Source of the DNA: Sphingobacterium prati
GTDB lineage: Bacteria > Bacteroidota > Bacteroidia > Sphingobacteriales > Sphingobacteriaceae
NCBI RefSeq assembly: GCF_013167215.1
Contig: NZ_JABJWY010000037.1
Coordinates: 74,050 to 138,049, forward strand
DNA: 64,000 nt
Direction of reading: 5' to 3'
Shown here: one piece after another, positions 23,474 through 31,761 of the stretch
How positions within the stretch are numbered: the stretch's first letter is position 1
How the letters are laid out: each line of letters starts with the position of its first letter
The notes under the pieces: generated by a model
Databases searched by the model: none
What the model saw: only the letters and a program-made list of their open reading frames with translations
What the model was told of the DNA's origin: nothing
Program-made: the position numbers and the translations under genes

Positions 23474-26163
23474 AAAAAAGACTGCTATATATGCTGCTAT
23501 TCTTGCAGCTGGTACTTGTAGGTTATGGTCAAGTACGCGAGATTTCGCTCAATAGCGATAATCCTGCGATTCACTGGGAAATAAAGCCGCAATCGGATCT
23601 ACCTTATTCGGGGCAGGAAATAGCACAACCCAATTTTCGGATCAAAGACTCCGTACGTGGTATTGTCCCAGGTGTCGTCTTTACGGCTTATGTGGATCAG
23701 GGACTTGTACCGGATCCCAATTTTGCAGACAACATCTACCGTGTGGATGAACAGTTATTCAACCGTCCGTTCTGGTACCGGACCTCTTTTCACCTGCCTG
23801 TAGACTATAAAAAAGGGCAGCGTGTATGGATTCATTTTGACAATACCAACCGCTATGCCGATTTTTTCTGCAATGGCGTGAAACTATCGGGTACAGCTGC
23901 CTCTACAAGAGATGTCAGTGGCCATATGTTGCGCAGCAAATTTGATATCACAGATCTCGTGCGTGTGGGGCAGGAAAATGCAATTGCGGTGTTGATTACC
24001 GATGCCGACCAGAAAAAAACACGTTCGGCAAAAGAACCTTTTGGCGTAACGGCAAGCCCAACGTATCTAGCGGCGGCTGGCTGGGACTGGATGCCTTATG
24101 TACCGGGACGCTTGGCTGGGATAACTGGCAATGTATCGTTACGCTTTGTTGGCGACGTCAGTATGGAAGACCCCTGGATGCGGTCCGAACTGGAAAGCAA
24201 TGAGTTTGCCTACCTGGACTTTTCAACCGATCTAAGAAATGCGGGTGATCAACCCAAAGAAATAACGCTGGAAGGCATCATCAAGCCTGGAGATATCCGA
24301 TTTTCTAAAAAAGTAAGGGTTGCCCCGCACAGTACACAAAAGGTATATATCACCCGCAAGGAGGTGAAGGAATTTTTGATCAAACAGCCTTTGCTCTGGT
24401 GGCCAAATGGTTATGGGGAGCCGAATTTGTACAGTTGTGCGCTTACCGCAAAAATTGGTGATGAGATCTCGGATCAGAAGCAGATCCAGTTTGGTATCCG
24501 TAAATACGAATACCATTATGTACGCAATAAAGCGGGATGGCCGGTGCTAAATTTCTATATCAACGGAAAAAAGATCTATCTCAAAGGGGGCAATTGGGGA
24601 ATGAGTGAATACTTGCTCCGCTGCCAAGGGGAAGAGTACGGTCTCAAGGTCAAGTTGCATAAGGATATGAACTATAACATGATCCGCTTATGGACGGGCT
24701 CGATCACGGACGATGCTTTCTATGATTATTGCGATCGTTACGGGATGATGGTGTGGGACGATTTTTGGCTCTATGTGGCGTATAACGATGTGGCCAATGA
24801 TGATGATTTTAAAGCAAATGCGCTCGATAAAATAAAACGATTGCGAAATCATGCCAGCATAGCGATCTGGTGCGGCGCCAATGAAACGCATCCAAAACCC
24901 GAACTGGATAATTATCTGCGTGCTATTGTGGCTTCGGAAGACCATAATGACCGGCTGTATAAGTCCAGCTCCAATCAGGATGGTCTTTCGGGAAGTGGAT
25001 GGTGGGGTAACCAGCCGCCGCGGCACCATTTTGAAACTTCGGGAAGCAACCTGGCCTGGAACGATCCGCCTTACCCTTATAGCAGCGACTACGGTTATGG
25101 CCTACGTACGGAAATCGGAACGGCTACTTTCCCCAATTATGAAAGTATCGTGAAGTTTATCCCAAAGGACAAGCTCTGGCCATTGCCTACGGACGAACAG
25201 CTCAAATCGGAGGACGACAATGTGTGGAATAGGCATTTTTTTGGTAAGGAAGCTGCTAATGCCAGTCCTATACAGTATAAAGATGCGGTCAATAAACAGT
25301 ATGGTGAATCGACGGATCTATCTGCATTTGCTGAAAAGGCGCAATACCTTAACCTTGAAGTGATGAAGGGCATGTATGAAGCCTGGAACGACAAGCTCTG
25401 GGACGACGCAGCAGGCATGCTGATCTGGATGAGCCAATCGGCCTACCCTTCATTTGTATGGCAGACATATGATTACTATTACGACGCAACGGGCGCCTAT
25501 TGGGGAGCAAAAAAGGCCTGTGAGCCGGTACATATACAATGGAATGCATCCAACAACAGTGTCAAGGTCATCAATACAAGCTTAAAGAGCCTTGATTCGG
25601 TATGGATTTCGGCGCGGGTCTTTGATATGAGTGGCAAAGAGATCAAAAAATATAACCTGCAAACCAGCGCTACCGTACAGTCAAATGTGGCGGTGGAAGT
25701 CTTTCGGCTAAATTTTGATGGCGAACAAGGAGCTACAGCCTTGTCCGATCTACACTTCATCAAGCTTACCCTGAAGGATAGAAAGGGCGTTTTGCTGTCT
25801 GAAAATTTCTATTGGCGGAATGGTCGAAAAGAGCTGGATTATACCAGCCTGGCGAGTTTGCCGAAAGCCAAACTTGAATTTGACTATAAAAAAATAGGCA
25901 GTACCGACGGTGTTGTGCTCCGGGTTTTTAATCGTGGAACAACAGTATCATTTGGTAATCGCTTGCGTCTGGTCGATGCAGGAACAAATGAACGGATTTT
26001 GCCGCTCATGATCTCGGACAATTATTTTACCCTGATGCCGGGTGAGGAAAAGTTTCTTCGGCTTACGGAATCTCATGCACGGCAATTGAAGAATGCGAAG
26101 CTGCTATGGAAGCAATACGGTCATGCTGAAAAGGAAACATTGAAATTAAAGAATATCTTTTAA
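23470..26163 (+). CDS. GH2 beta-mannosidase/exo-beta-glucosaminidase-like enzyme
   Basis: 897 residues with a signal peptide (LLYMLLFLQLVLVGYGQ). GH2 layout: a sugar-binding jelly-roll domain (about 30-215, FWYRTSFHLP), Ig-like domains, and a TIM-barrel with INGKKIYLKGGNWG. The likely acid/base is E472 (WCGANETHP) and the nucleophile E548 (RTEIGTATFP). The WCGxNE and NW-containing patterns place it with the beta-mannosidase / CsxA-like branch, not the beta-galactosidases. In a mannose-rich locus the simplest role is cleavage of the beta-mannose at the core of N-glycan-like structures after the alpha-mannosidases act. It is translationally coupled to the upstream GH92. Confidence 0.9.
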   Translation: MKKRLLYMLLFLQLVLVGYGQVREISLNSDNPAIHWEIKPQSDLPYSGQEIAQPNFRIKDSVRGIVPGVVFTAYVDQGLVPDPNFADNIYRVDEQLFNRPFWYRTSFHLPVDYKKGQRVWIHFDNTNRYADFFCNGVKLSGTAASTRDVSGHMLRSKFDITDLVRVGQENAIAVLITDADQKKTRSAKEPFGVTASPTYLAAAGWDWMPYVPGRLAGITGNVSLRFVGDVSMEDPWMRSELESNEFAYLDFSTDLRNAGDQPKEITLEGIIKPGDIRFSKKVRVAPHSTQKVYITRKEVKEFLIKQPLLWWPNGYGEPNLYSCALTAKIGDEISDQKQIQFGIRKYEYHYVRNKAGWPVLNFYINGKKIYLKGGNWGMSEYLLRCQGEEYGLKVKLHKDMNYNMIRLWTGSITDDAFYDYCDRYGMMVWDDFWLYVAYNDVANDDDFKANALDKIKRLRNHASIAIWCGANETHPKPELDNYLRAIVASEDHNDRLYKSSSNQDGLSGSGWWGNQPPRHHFETSGSNLAWNDPPYPYSSDYGYGLRTEIGTATFPNYESIVKFIPKDKLWPLPTDEQLKSEDDNVWNRHFFGKEAANASPIQYKDAVNKQYGESTDLSAFAEKAQYLNLEVMKGMYEAWNDKLWDDAAGMLIWMSQSAYPSFVWQTYDYYYDATGAYWGAKKACEPVHIQWNASNNSVKVINTSLKSLDSVWISARVFDMSGKEIKKYNLQTSATVQSNVAVEVFRLNFDGEQGATALSDLHFIKLTLKDRKGVLLSENFYWRNGRKELDYTSLASLPKAKLEFDYKKIGSTDGVVLRVFNRGTTVSFGNRLRLVDAGTNERILPLMISDNYFTLMPGEEKFLRLTESHARQLKNAKLLWKQYGHAEKETLKLKNIF

Positions 26164-26192
26164 AGATGATACAAATTTAAATAGCTGTAATT

Positions 26193-28469
26193 ATGAAACG
26201 AAGATTATGTATTTATCTGATCACGCTTTATGCGATATTAAATCAGGTGTATGCGCAGCAGGTAGACCTGGTAAAGTATGTGAATACCCTCCAAGGGACG
26301 GATTCTGAATGGAGCCTGTCTTATGGAAATACTTACCCTACGGTAGGATTGCCTTTTGCGGTACATTTCTTTTCGGCTCAAACGGGGAAAAATGGGGATG
26401 GCTGGAAATATCAATACAAAGCAAACAGCATACGGGGATTTCAGCAGGTTCACCAATGCAGCCCCTGGATGGGTGATTATATGGTTTTTTCGTTGATGCC
26501 GGGCCTTGGAAAACTGGAGGTCAATGAGGAGCGCCGGGCGCTCTCTTTTAAGCATGAAAATGAGATCGCCAAGCCACATTATTATGCGGTTAATTTTGAT
26601 AATGGTATCAAGGCAGAATTGAGTCCAGTGGAAAGGGGGGCGCATATGCGCTTTAGCTTCCCGAAAAAGGAAAAAGCGTTCTTGGTATTGGATGGTTTTT
26701 TGGACGATAGCGAGATTAAGATCATACCCGAAGAACGCAAGATTGTCGGGTATGTACATAATGGTCGTTTTGTGCCCGAGCATATGAAAAATTATTTTGT
26801 GCTGACTTTCGATCAGGATTTTAAAGCTTACGGCACCTGGGAAAATGTGAAGGGCACAATCCAGGCTGGGCAGCAATATGATGCGGGGAAAGGTAAAGGG
26901 GGGTATTTGGAATTCCGCCCAGGGGCAAAAGTGGAAGTGAAAATCGCTTCATCCTATATCAGTCCGCAGCAGGCAAATCTTAATTTTAAACGCGAACTAG
27001 GTGGACACAATACTTTTGAGGTAAGTAAAAAGAAAGCCTTTGATACCTGGAATGCATTGCTGAATCGCGTGCGCGTTGAAGGGGGGACGGAAGCGGAGAT
27101 GGCAACATTTTATTCCTGCATGTTCAGGGCCAATTTATTTTCACGTAAGTTCTATGAAATGGATCCGGAGGGAAATCCCTATTATTTCAGCCCATACGAT
27201 GGGAAGATTCATAAGGGGTACATGTTTACGGATAATGGTTTTTGGGATACTTTTCGTGGGCAATTCCCCTTGAGCAATCTCTTGCATCCGGCCATGCAGG
27301 GGCGTTATATGCAGTCCTTGCTGGATGCGCAAAAGCAGGCCGGATTTTTTCCGACCTGGTCCAATCCTGGGATGTCGGGCGTGATGATCGGGAACCATGC
27401 GATCTCGCTATTGGCAGATGCCTGGGTGAAGGGGATCCGAACCTTCGATGCTGATAGTGCTTTGGCGGCCTATTACCATGAAGCGACCAATAAGGGAATG
27501 TGGGGTGGATCAAATGGGCGCGAAGGGTGGAAGGCGTATTTTACCAAAGGGTATGTCCCCTACGGCGATATTCACGAAAGTACGGCAAAAACATTGGAAT
27601 ATGCCTACGATGACTTCTGTGCTTATCAGCTGGCAAAGGCTACGGGCAATACATTCTATGAAAATATCTTTGCCCGGCAGATGTATAACTACAAAAACGT
27701 ATTTGATCCGCAGGTAAACTTTATGCGCGGCCGGCTAGATAATGGGCAATGGCGTGAACCCTTTGATCCTGTAGAATGGGGTGGCCCTTTTACCGAAGCG
27801 AATGCCTGGCAATATACCTGGTCGGTGATGCACGACGTAAACGGCTTGATCAACCTGATCGGTGGGGTGGATAAGTTTAATGCAAAACTAGATACGTTCT
27901 TTTCCATGGATCAGCGCGTCAACTATGGTAGCTATAAACAGGAAATCCATGAAATGCGCGAAATGTTGTTGTCAAAAATGGGACAATATGCGCATGGCAA
28001 TCAGCCTACGCAACATGTTCCATATTTGTATAATTTCAGTGGCCGACCCTGGAAAGCGCAAAAATATGCCCGTATGGTGACCTCGCGGCTGTATAACGCG
28101 ACAGAAAAGGGGTATCCGGGTGATGAGGACCAGGGGCAAATGTCTTCCTGGTATGTCTTGAGCGCCATGGGGATCTACAGTGTCTGTCCCGGAACGGATG
28201 AATACGTATTTGGAAGTCCGGTATTCAAAAAGGTGACCATCAGTCTCGATAATGGGAAAACATTTACCATCAAGGCGGACAATAATAGTCCGCAGCATGT
28301 CTACATCCAATCAGCAGCGCTCAATGGAGCAGTCTACGACAAAAATTTTATTCGATATGAAGATCTGCTAAAAGGAGGGGAGCTTCATTTTGTCATGGGC
28401 GATAAGCCCAATTATAAAAGAGGAGTTTCGACGGATTCAAGGCCATTTTCCCTGAGTTCGATCGATTAG
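26193..28469 (+). CDS. GH92 protein with Gln at the general-acid position
   Basis: 758 residues with a signal peptide (YLITLYAILNQVYAQQ), periplasmic. Clear GH92 fold signatures are LQGTDSEWSLSYGNTYPTVG, DNGFWDTFRGQFPL and YPGDEDQGQMSSWYVLSAMG. The motif that normally reads H-G-N-E-P-x-H has Gln604 (bases 28002-28004) in place of the catalytic-acid Glu: HGNQPTQHVPYLYN. In characterised GH92 enzymes that Glu protonates the leaving sugar. From memory, a Gln here is reported for a GH92 member acting on mannose-1-phosphate linkages, whose leaving group needs no protonation. A mannosyl-phosphodiester substrate is therefore a plausible inference; an inactive or altered enzyme is the alternative. 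Last enzyme gene before the hairpin at 28486-28512. Confidence 0.92.
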   Translation: MKRRLCIYLITLYAILNQVYAQQVDLVKYVNTLQGTDSEWSLSYGNTYPTVGLPFAVHFFSAQTGKNGDGWKYQYKANSIRGFQQVHQCSPWMGDYMVFSLMPGLGKLEVNEERRALSFKHENEIAKPHYYAVNFDNGIKAELSPVERGAHMRFSFPKKEKAFLVLDGFLDDSEIKIIPEERKIVGYVHNGRFVPEHMKNYFVLTFDQDFKAYGTWENVKGTIQAGQQYDAGKGKGGYLEFRPGAKVEVKIASSYISPQQANLNFKRELGGHNTFEVSKKKAFDTWNALLNRVRVEGGTEAEMATFYSCMFRANLFSRKFYEMDPEGNPYYFSPYDGKIHKGYMFTDNGFWDTFRGQFPLSNLLHPAMQGRYMQSLLDAQKQAGFFPTWSNPGMSGVMIGNHAISLLADAWVKGIRTFDADSALAAYYHEATNKGMWGGSNGREGWKAYFTKGYVPYGDIHESTAKTLEYAYDDFCAYQLAKATGNTFYENIFARQMYNYKNVFDPQVNFMRGRLDNGQWREPFDPVEWGGPFTEANAWQYTWSVMHDVNGLINLIGGVDKFNAKLDTFFSMDQRVNYGSYKQEIHEMREMLLSKMGQYAHGNQPTQHVPYLYNFSGRPWKAQKYARMVTSRLYNATEKGYPGDEDQGQMSSWYVLSAMGIYSVCPGTDEYVFGSPVFKKVTISLDNGKTFTIKADNNSPQHVYIQSAALNGAVYDKNFIRYEDLLKGGELHFVMGDKPNYKRGVSTDSRPFSLSSID

Positions 28470-28485
28470 ATTATTTAAAAATTTG

Positions 28486-28512
28486 ATACCAGCGAGCTAG
28501 GCTCGCTGGTAT
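28486..28512 (+). terminator. Hairpin between the enzyme and transport blocks
   Basis: Perfect 12-bp stem ATACCAGCGAGC (28486-28497) / GCTCGCTGGTAT (28501-28512) with a 3-base loop and no following U-run. It may be an attenuator, or a processing or stability element, and not a full stop, since the Sus genes continue on the same strand 43 bp later. Confidence 0.6.
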
Positions 28513-28554
28513 AATGATAGCATAACCAATTATTTTACTGTTTTACAAAAAATT

Positions 28555-30282
28555 ATGAACAAAAGCCAAATGACATTTTGCGTACTGGCCTTCCTGGCCT
28601 GTACGGCTTGTAGTAAACAGGGATTTTTAGATCAGACGCAATCATCAGATCTGAATGAAGAGGTCGTCTTTTCGGATAGTACCTATACCATCAACTTCCT
28701 GTCAGGCATATATGGTGATATCGGGTTTGCGACTTGGCCCAAACGCTTTGGTGGGGGTGGGCTTGATGCCAGCACAGACGAAGCGGAGGGAGCTGGACTG
28801 GGGAGCATCAATACCTTTATCCAGTTTGCTACAGGTACCGTCAACTCCAATATTATCACCAATGATGCTTGGGCAAAACCATATACCAATATTCGTAGGG
28901 CAAATATTATGCTTAAAAACCTGCATAGGGCACGCTTTGGTACGAATATTAAGGTGCGGGTGAAGGCAGAAACCCGATTTTTAAGAGCTTATTATTACTT
29001 TATTTTATTGGAACATTATGGTGGCGTGCCACTGATGGGAGACAGTGTTTACGTAGCAAGTGATGTTATCCCTGCCAAGCGTAATACCTTCGAGGAGTGT
29101 GTACGCTACATTGTGGCTGAATGCGATGCCGCAGCGCAGGATCTCCCCTGGGAGCATGCGGGCGAAGACTATGGACGGATCAATAAAGCGGCCTGTTACG
29201 GATTGAAATCCCGCTTACTGTTGTATGCTGCGAGCCCGTTGTTCAACGGTAGCCCTGTGACAACAGAAGGAGCGTTAAAGGACGTCGTCGCCTATCCCAA
29301 TGCAGATGAAACGCGCTGGCAGCGGGCCGAAGCGGCAGCAGCGGAGGTCATTGAATCGGGACATTACAGTTTGTATGTCAACAATGAGCCTGAACCGGGA
29401 TTTGGCTTTTATCAGCTGTTTCAATTGCGCAAAAACTCAGAATATATCCTCGCCAGAATGCAAGATTCCAACCGGGATCTTGAAGGTATCTGGAATCCGC
29501 CAACTTTTGGCGTAAGCAACCCCGGCGCTTATCCGTATCTGGAAACGGTGAATGCTTTTGGGATGCGTAATGGTTTGCCTATCAGCGATCCGAATGCTGG
29601 ATACGACCCGAAAAACCCCTATAAAAACCGGGATCCCCGCTTGGCGAATACTGTAACCCGCGATCAGTCTCTGGTCTTCCACCGGGATGGATTGGCCCGG
29701 AGGCCAGTCAATATCTATATCGATAAGACCAATCCAAACAATGTGACTTCGGGGCAGGATGCCATTTACCGGGGCACGCCCACGGGGTATTATACCTATA
29801 AGATGGTCAATCGGGATGTAGCGGCGGATTGGTTTAATACCTATACGCCACGCTGTCTGCCAATCATCCGATATGCCGAAATCTTGTTGAACTATGCTGA
29901 AGCACGCAACGAATCGCTCGGGATCCCGGATCAGAAGGTCTATGCGGCGGTGGAGGCCATCCGAGAAAGGGCAGGATTGGATCCTTTTGTATTGCCGATT
30001 GGCCTAAACAAGGACGCTATGCGTGAGATTATCCGGAATGAGCGACAAAAAGAGCTGGCCTTTGAAGGACATCGTTTTTTTGACGTACGCCGTTGGAAGT
30101 TGGCTGAATCATTGGAAAATAAACAGCTGCATGGGACTGAACCCGTCCGTACAACAGCGGGAACAACCTACAATACCATCAACGTACGAAAACGTGTCTT
30201 TGACAAACGCATGTACCTATGGCCCATCCCCCAATCTGAAGTAGCGAAGTCCTTAGACTTGATTCAAAATCCAGGTTATTAA
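28555..30282 (+). CDS. SusD/RagB-family nutrient-binding lipoprotein
   Basis: 575 residues with a lipoprotein signal (FLACTACSKQ, Cys19). SusD features are the SusD-like N-terminal helices (RANIMLKNLHRARFG) and AETRFLRAYYYFILLEHYGGVPLMGD, the hallmark region. The C-terminal RagB motifs are RYAEILLNYAEARNES and ERQKELAFEGHRFFDVRRWK, and the end is LIQNPGY. It forms the lid over a SusC pore on the cell surface and binds glycan. Unusually it precedes, not follows, the nearest SusC gene, with two small lipoprotein genes between. It lies 85 bp after the GH92 stop, with the hairpin in the gap. Confidence 0.95.
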   Translation: MNKSQMTFCVLAFLACTACSKQGFLDQTQSSDLNEEVVFSDSTYTINFLSGIYGDIGFATWPKRFGGGGLDASTDEAEGAGLGSINTFIQFATGTVNSNIITNDAWAKPYTNIRRANIMLKNLHRARFGTNIKVRVKAETRFLRAYYYFILLEHYGGVPLMGDSVYVASDVIPAKRNTFEECVRYIVAECDAAAQDLPWEHAGEDYGRINKAACYGLKSRLLLYAASPLFNGSPVTTEGALKDVVAYPNADETRWQRAEAAAAEVIESGHYSLYVNNEPEPGFGFYQLFQLRKNSEYILARMQDSNRDLEGIWNPPTFGVSNPGAYPYLETVNAFGMRNGLPISDPNAGYDPKNPYKNRDPRLANTVTRDQSLVFHRDGLARRPVNIYIDKTNPNNVTSGQDAIYRGTPTGYYTYKMVNRDVAADWFNTYTPRCLPIIRYAEILLNYAEARNESLGIPDQKVYAAVEAIRERAGLDPFVLPIGLNKDAMREIIRNERQKELAFEGHRFFDVRRWKLAESLENKQLHGTEPVRTTAGTTYNTINVRKRVFDKRMYLWPIPQSEVAKSLDLIQNPGY

Positions 30283-30296
30283 AAAAAATTAAACGG

Positions 30297-30749
30297 ATGA
30301 AAATATACAAGATACTCTCATGGCCCTTGATGCTGGTCTTATGTTGGGGAATAAACTCCTGTAAGGATGAGCTGGGCAATATCCGCACGGAAGAGGCGGA
30401 AAAAGATATTACTGGAAATTGGAAAGTAACACAGCTGACCCGAAATGGAGAAAACCTGAGTAAGCGGTTGAAATTGGAAAATTTTAAGATCGATTTCAAT
30501 GCGGACGGAACCTATACCATAGCTGATGATCTACCTTTTGTAGTCAGCGGCTCGGGAAAGTACCGTCTGGATGATCCACAGTATCCCTTTAGTGTTGTGC
30601 TCAGTCCAACGGAGGGTAAAGAGGAGGTGGTCCTCAAATTCCAATTCCCTGTGGTCAAAGGCAAACGGCAGCTCAGCTTAGTGATGAGCCTGGGTTGCAG
30701 CAGTAATACGTATCAATATGATTGTGAACGTTTAAACGGAGGAATATGA
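30297..30749 (+). CDS. DUF5004-like lipocalin lipoprotein
   Basis: 150 residues with a lipobox WGINSC (Cys22). The mature domain begins with ITGNWKVTQLTRNGENL and alternates beta-strands (FKIDFNADGTYTIADDLPF, YPFSVVLSP, VLKFQFPVV), the lipocalin-like pattern of DUF5004 proteins common in PULs. It is expected at the outer membrane with the Sus complex. It starts 15 bp after SusD and overlaps the next gene by 4 bp, so it is clearly part of the transport operon. It may be a small glycan-binding or structural accessory. Domain naming is by pattern recall. Confidence 0.75.
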   Translation: MKIYKILSWPLMLVLCWGINSCKDELGNIRTEEAEKDITGNWKVTQLTRNGENLSKRLKLENFKIDFNADGTYTIADDLPFVVSGSGKYRLDDPQYPFSVVLSPTEGKEEVVLKFQFPVVKGKRQLSLVMSLGCSSNTYQYDCERLNGGI

Positions 30750-31735
30750 AAAAGAAGATACATTATTCGACATATGTCTACTGGGCAATGGGGCTATTTT
30801 TGGCCATATTCTTAGCGCAATGTGGCCTTAAAGCCATCTCAGTAGTTGTACCAAAATCTGCAAAGGCAAATCAGCGGGTGACTTTTACGATGCATTGCGG
30901 AGCCGAGCCCCGTATCCAGGGTGGAGGTAGTTATAGCACCCAGCTGGTCGCGGGTATCATGGTGCCCAAGGGATGGAATGCGCGCAAAAACCTGACCATG
31001 TCCTTTACCAGTCCAAAAGGAAATGGCACCATGCGTATCATTCCGGACAGTGAACTGGAACCTGTATCTGGGCTGAGCTGGCATCAGGCCGCCAAGAAGA
31101 TGTTCGGGATCGGCCCCAATTTGGTGGACGATATGGAATGGATTGTCTTTAGGAGTACGCAGGCCTATTCCTTTGTCAATAACGAAGACATCGATTTTAC
31201 GGTGAAGGCGGAATGTAACGTTGGCGCCGAAAATATGTTGGCGTCTTTGGGATTCTATATCGGTTCTTCCATCGAAAATCTGCGTCCAGAGGATACAGAT
31301 TACAAAAAGTTTACGTTCTCAAATGCTTTCGAGGTAACCGATGGTGAGGGCGATCTGATCGATTTTATCAACCCACAGTTGGGTACGGTACAACCGGTCA
31401 AAAGTCTGGACAATGATATCATTACCTTGACTTTTGATGGCGGGGTTACCAATACGGTACTGGATCATGAGCCTGCCATCTACCTCCATGTCAGGGCAAT
31501 GGATGAATCAGGAAAGCTAATTGCCGAAATCAGGAAACAGACAGCAGATACCAAATTGACGGACGTCGGTGGTAAAAAGTACCTTATTGATATCTGGCCA
31601 CGTGGATTTTTTAAGGTCGATAAAGACGTACATATCGCTAGGCTGGAATACTTCTATACGGACATTACGGGAACCAAAAGTGTCGGTTATGGCAATACGG
31701 ATGAGCCTTTTAAATATACCTTCCGCTGTGAGTGA
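30746..31735 (+). CDS. DUF4961-type surface lipoprotein
   Basis: 329 residues with a signal anchored by lipobox FLAQC (Cys26). The mature part is all-beta, with Ig-like segments (NQRVTFTMHCGAEPR, VVPKSAKANQ) and a conserved-looking GLSWHQAAKKMFG region. A C-terminal second Ig-like unit (IYLHVRAMDESGKL, EPFKYTFRCE) resembles starch-binding-like X2 modules. This composition matches DUF4961, which co-occurs with DUF5004 between SusD and SusC in some Bacteroidota loci. The likely role is surface glycan binding; no catalytic motif is visible. It overlaps the upstream gene by 4 bp (ATGA) and precedes SusC by 26 bp. Confidence 0.75.
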   Translation: MKKKIHYSTYVYWAMGLFLAIFLAQCGLKAISVVVPKSAKANQRVTFTMHCGAEPRIQGGGSYSTQLVAGIMVPKGWNARKNLTMSFTSPKGNGTMRIIPDSELEPVSGLSWHQAAKKMFGIGPNLVDDMEWIVFRSTQAYSFVNNEDIDFTVKAECNVGAENMLASLGFYIGSSIENLRPEDTDYKKFTFSNAFEVTDGEGDLIDFINPQLGTVQPVKSLDNDIITLTFDGGVTNTVLDHEPAIYLHVRAMDESGKLIAEIRKQTADTKLTDVGGKKYLIDIWPRGFFKVDKDVHIARLEYFYTDITGTKSVGYGNTDEPFKYTFRCE

Positions 31736-31761
31736 TTGCTAACCTTATAAACGAATGACAA

